Shown here piece after piece: positions 62,894 to 64,000 of a stretch of 64,000 bases of DNA. Position numbers and translations under genes: made by a program. How positions within the stretch are numbered: position 1 is the first letter of the stretch; each line of letters starts with the position of its first letter. The notes beneath the pieces are model-generated. The model searched no databases. It was given only the letters and a program-made list of their open reading frames with translations, and was not told where the DNA came from. The stretch covers positions 35,106 through 99,105 of the forward strand of contig CAJYHL010000061.1 in assembly GCA_913774625.1 (NCBI GenBank). The letters are read 5' to 3'. Source of the stretch: an uncultured Acidovorax sp. GTDB taxonomy: Bacteria; Pseudomonadota; Gammaproteobacteria; Burkholderiales; Burkholderiaceae_C.

Positions 62894-63475
62894 ATGGAAC
62901 ATACCCTGCCGCCGCTGCCCTACGCCATCGACGCCCTGGCTCCCCACTACAGCCAGGAAACGCTGGAATACCACCATGGCAAGCACCACAACGCCTACGT
63001 GGTGAACCTGAACAACCTGCAAAAGGGCACGGAATTCGAGAACATGGCTCTCGAAGAGATCGTGAAGAAGTCCAGCGGCGGCATCTACAACAACGCGGCC
63101 CAGATCTGGAACCACACCTTCTTCTGGAACTGCATGACCCCCAACGGCGGCGGCGAACCCAGCGGCGCCCTGGCCGATGCCATCAACGCCAAGTGGGGCA
63201 GCTACGCCGCCTTCAAGGAAGCCTTCGTCAAGAGCGCCGTGGGCAACTTCGGTTCCGGCTGGACCTGGCTGGTCAAGAAGGCCGACGGCAGCGTGGACAT
63301 CGTGAACATGGGCGCCGCCGGCACGCCCCTGACCACCGGCGACAAGGCCCTGCTGACCGTGGACGTGTGGGAACACGCCTACTACATCGACTACCGCAAC
63401 CTGCGCCCCAAGTTCGTCGAGACCTTCCTCGACAAGCTGGTCAACTGGAGGTTCGCCGAAGCCAACTTCGCCTGA
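62894..63475 (+). CDS. sodB: Iron superoxide dismutase SodB
   Basis: A 193-residue Fe-type superoxide dismutase, cytoplasmic. Metal ligands are H27, H74, D157 and H161 ([13 protein letters not shown]). The outer-sphere glutamine is Q70 in [13 protein letters not shown], the iron-enzyme position; manganese enzymes have it elsewhere. AAGGA precedes the ATG. It stands alone and is followed by a strong terminator. Confidence 0.97.
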   Translation: MEHTLPPLPYAIDALAPHYSQETLEYHHGKHHNAYVVNLNNLQKGTEFENMALEEIVKKSSGGIYNNAAQIWNHTFFWNCMTPNGGGEPSGALADAINAKWGSYAAFKEAFVKSAVGNFGSGWTWLVKKADGSVDIVNMGAAGTPLTTGDKALLTVDVWEHAYYIDYRNLRPKFVETFLDKLVNWRFAEANFA

Positions 63476-63505
63476 TCGGCAGGGCGGGCCTGAGCGGCCA
63501 AAGCC

Positions 63506-63543
63506 AAAAGGCCTGGAAGCATCGCGCTTCCAGGCCTTTTTTG
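63506..63543. terminator. Terminator after sodB, probably bidirectional
   Basis: AAAAGGCCTGGAAGC and GCTTCCAGGCCTTTT form a perfect 15-bp stem with a 5-base loop, followed by T residues on the plus strand and TTTT on the minus strand. Confidence 0.95.
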
Positions 63544-63676
63544 CTTCTGGGCAGGGGCTCGGGCTGGGGGCAGCGCGAAAGCGCTCGCCATAACGCCGCA
63601 GGGGGCCCCAGTGCCCCCTGCGTTGCATGCATTCATGCTGCCTGACCCATCACCTCAATGGGGCAGGCAGCGGGCT

Positions 63677-64000
63677 TCAGCGGCCGTAGCCGCCGCCACC
63701 GCCGCGGTTGCCGCCACGGCCGCCGCCGCGATTGCCACCACCTCCGCCGTAGCCACCGCCATTGCCGCCGCGGAAGCCGCCACCGCCGCGGCGTCCGCCG
63801 CCGGCCATGCTGTCCACGCTGGTGCGCATCGGATCGGGCTGGCCGCCGCCACCGCCGCCGTGGCGCGATGCGCCCAGGTTGACGCCGGCCTGGGTGACCA
63901 GGTGGGCGTTCTCGCGGCGGGGTTGGCTGTCGTCGAAGCGCGGTGCGCCGCCACCATTGCCGCCGCCGCCGCCGCTGCGTTGTGCGCTGCGGCCGGGCTG
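63677..64000 (-). CDS. rhlE: C-terminal tail of a DEAD-box RNA helicase (RhlE-like), cut by window edge
   Basis: The minus strand reads open from the window edge for 107 residues to TGA at 63677-63679. The product is a Gly/Arg/Asn-rich RGG-type tail: RFDDSQPRRENAHLVTQAG, VNLGASRHGGGGGGQPDPM, RTSVDSMAGGGRRGGGGF, then GGNRGGG repeats ending YGR. This is the tail that I associate with RhlE-type DEAD-box helicases of Comamonadaceae; the helicase core is outside the window. The segment has no start codon because the gene begins beyond 64000. A Gly-rich RNA-binding protein of another type cannot be excluded. Confidence 0.75.
   Translation of the reverse strand, partial: QPGRSAQRSGGGGGNGGGAPRFDDSQPRRENAHLVTQAGVNLGASRHGGGGGGQPDPMRTSVDSMAGGGRRGGGGFRGGNGGGYGGGGGNRGGGRGGNRGGGGGYGR

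Overview
The window is a GC-rich (roughly two-thirds G+C) bacterial chromosome segment, densely packed with genes. Gene content and protein sequences point to a betaproteobacterium of the family Comamonadaceae, most like Acidovorax/Paracidovorax; this is judged from family resemblance and a Comamonadaceae-style repeat set, not from a search. There is no rRNA, tRNA, CRISPR array, insertion sequence or phage.

Layout. 1-3852: the tail of cysB, then a nickel unit (nikR, a NikR-type operator, a TonB-dependent receptor and a DUF4198 protein). 3885-10068: an acetyltransferase, then a tight four-gene operon (DUF3348, DUF802, MotB/OmpA-like, DUF2894) whose two membrane proteins look like an ion-driven stator with a very long repeat-built tail. 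10108-13445: a cytochrome c, a DUF1090 protein and a hybrid histidine kinase. 13733-23275: a sulfur region on one strand. It starts with the methionine importer metN-metI-metQ, interrupted by a chemoreceptor gene, and continues with rhodanese, serine O-acetyltransferase, a small XRE regulator, a family 2A encapsulin shell and a cysteine desulfurase carrying a 268-residue disordered extension. The last five genes form an encapsulin nanocompartment cluster and are the most striking system here. 23367-30324: fabI, and divergently the yejABEF oligopeptide/microcin C-type importer. 30478-38276: a FlxA-like protein, a haloacetate (fluoroacetate) dehalogenase homologue, phoX, and a LysR-AtuA-AtuA_C-Bug cluster. 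38411-41922: a diguanylate cyclase and an AI-2E/PerM-type permease. 42160-50020: the 2-oxoglutarate dehydrogenase genes sucA-sucB-lpdA, then zapE and a coiled-coil secreted protein. 50050-64000: a PP2C phosphatase, a DinG-family helicase, bamD, lexA with two tandem SOS boxes, an asparaginase, the envelope-precursor operon exbB-exbD-lpxK-Trm112-kdsB followed by adk, then xseA, sodB and the end of an rhlE-like RNA helicase.

How parts fit together. CysB, methionine import, serine acetylation (cysteine precursor supply), rhodanese, cysteine desulfurase and a protein shell suggest that this stretch manages sulfur uptake and storage. The nickel unit is explained by a palindromic operator in front of the receptor. 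Three intergenic gaps (yejA-yejB, yejE-yejF, sucB-lpdA) hold copies of one repeated palindromic element placed between genes of an operon. Most other genes are ordinary housekeeping genes. Intrinsic terminators with clear hairpins separate many of the units.
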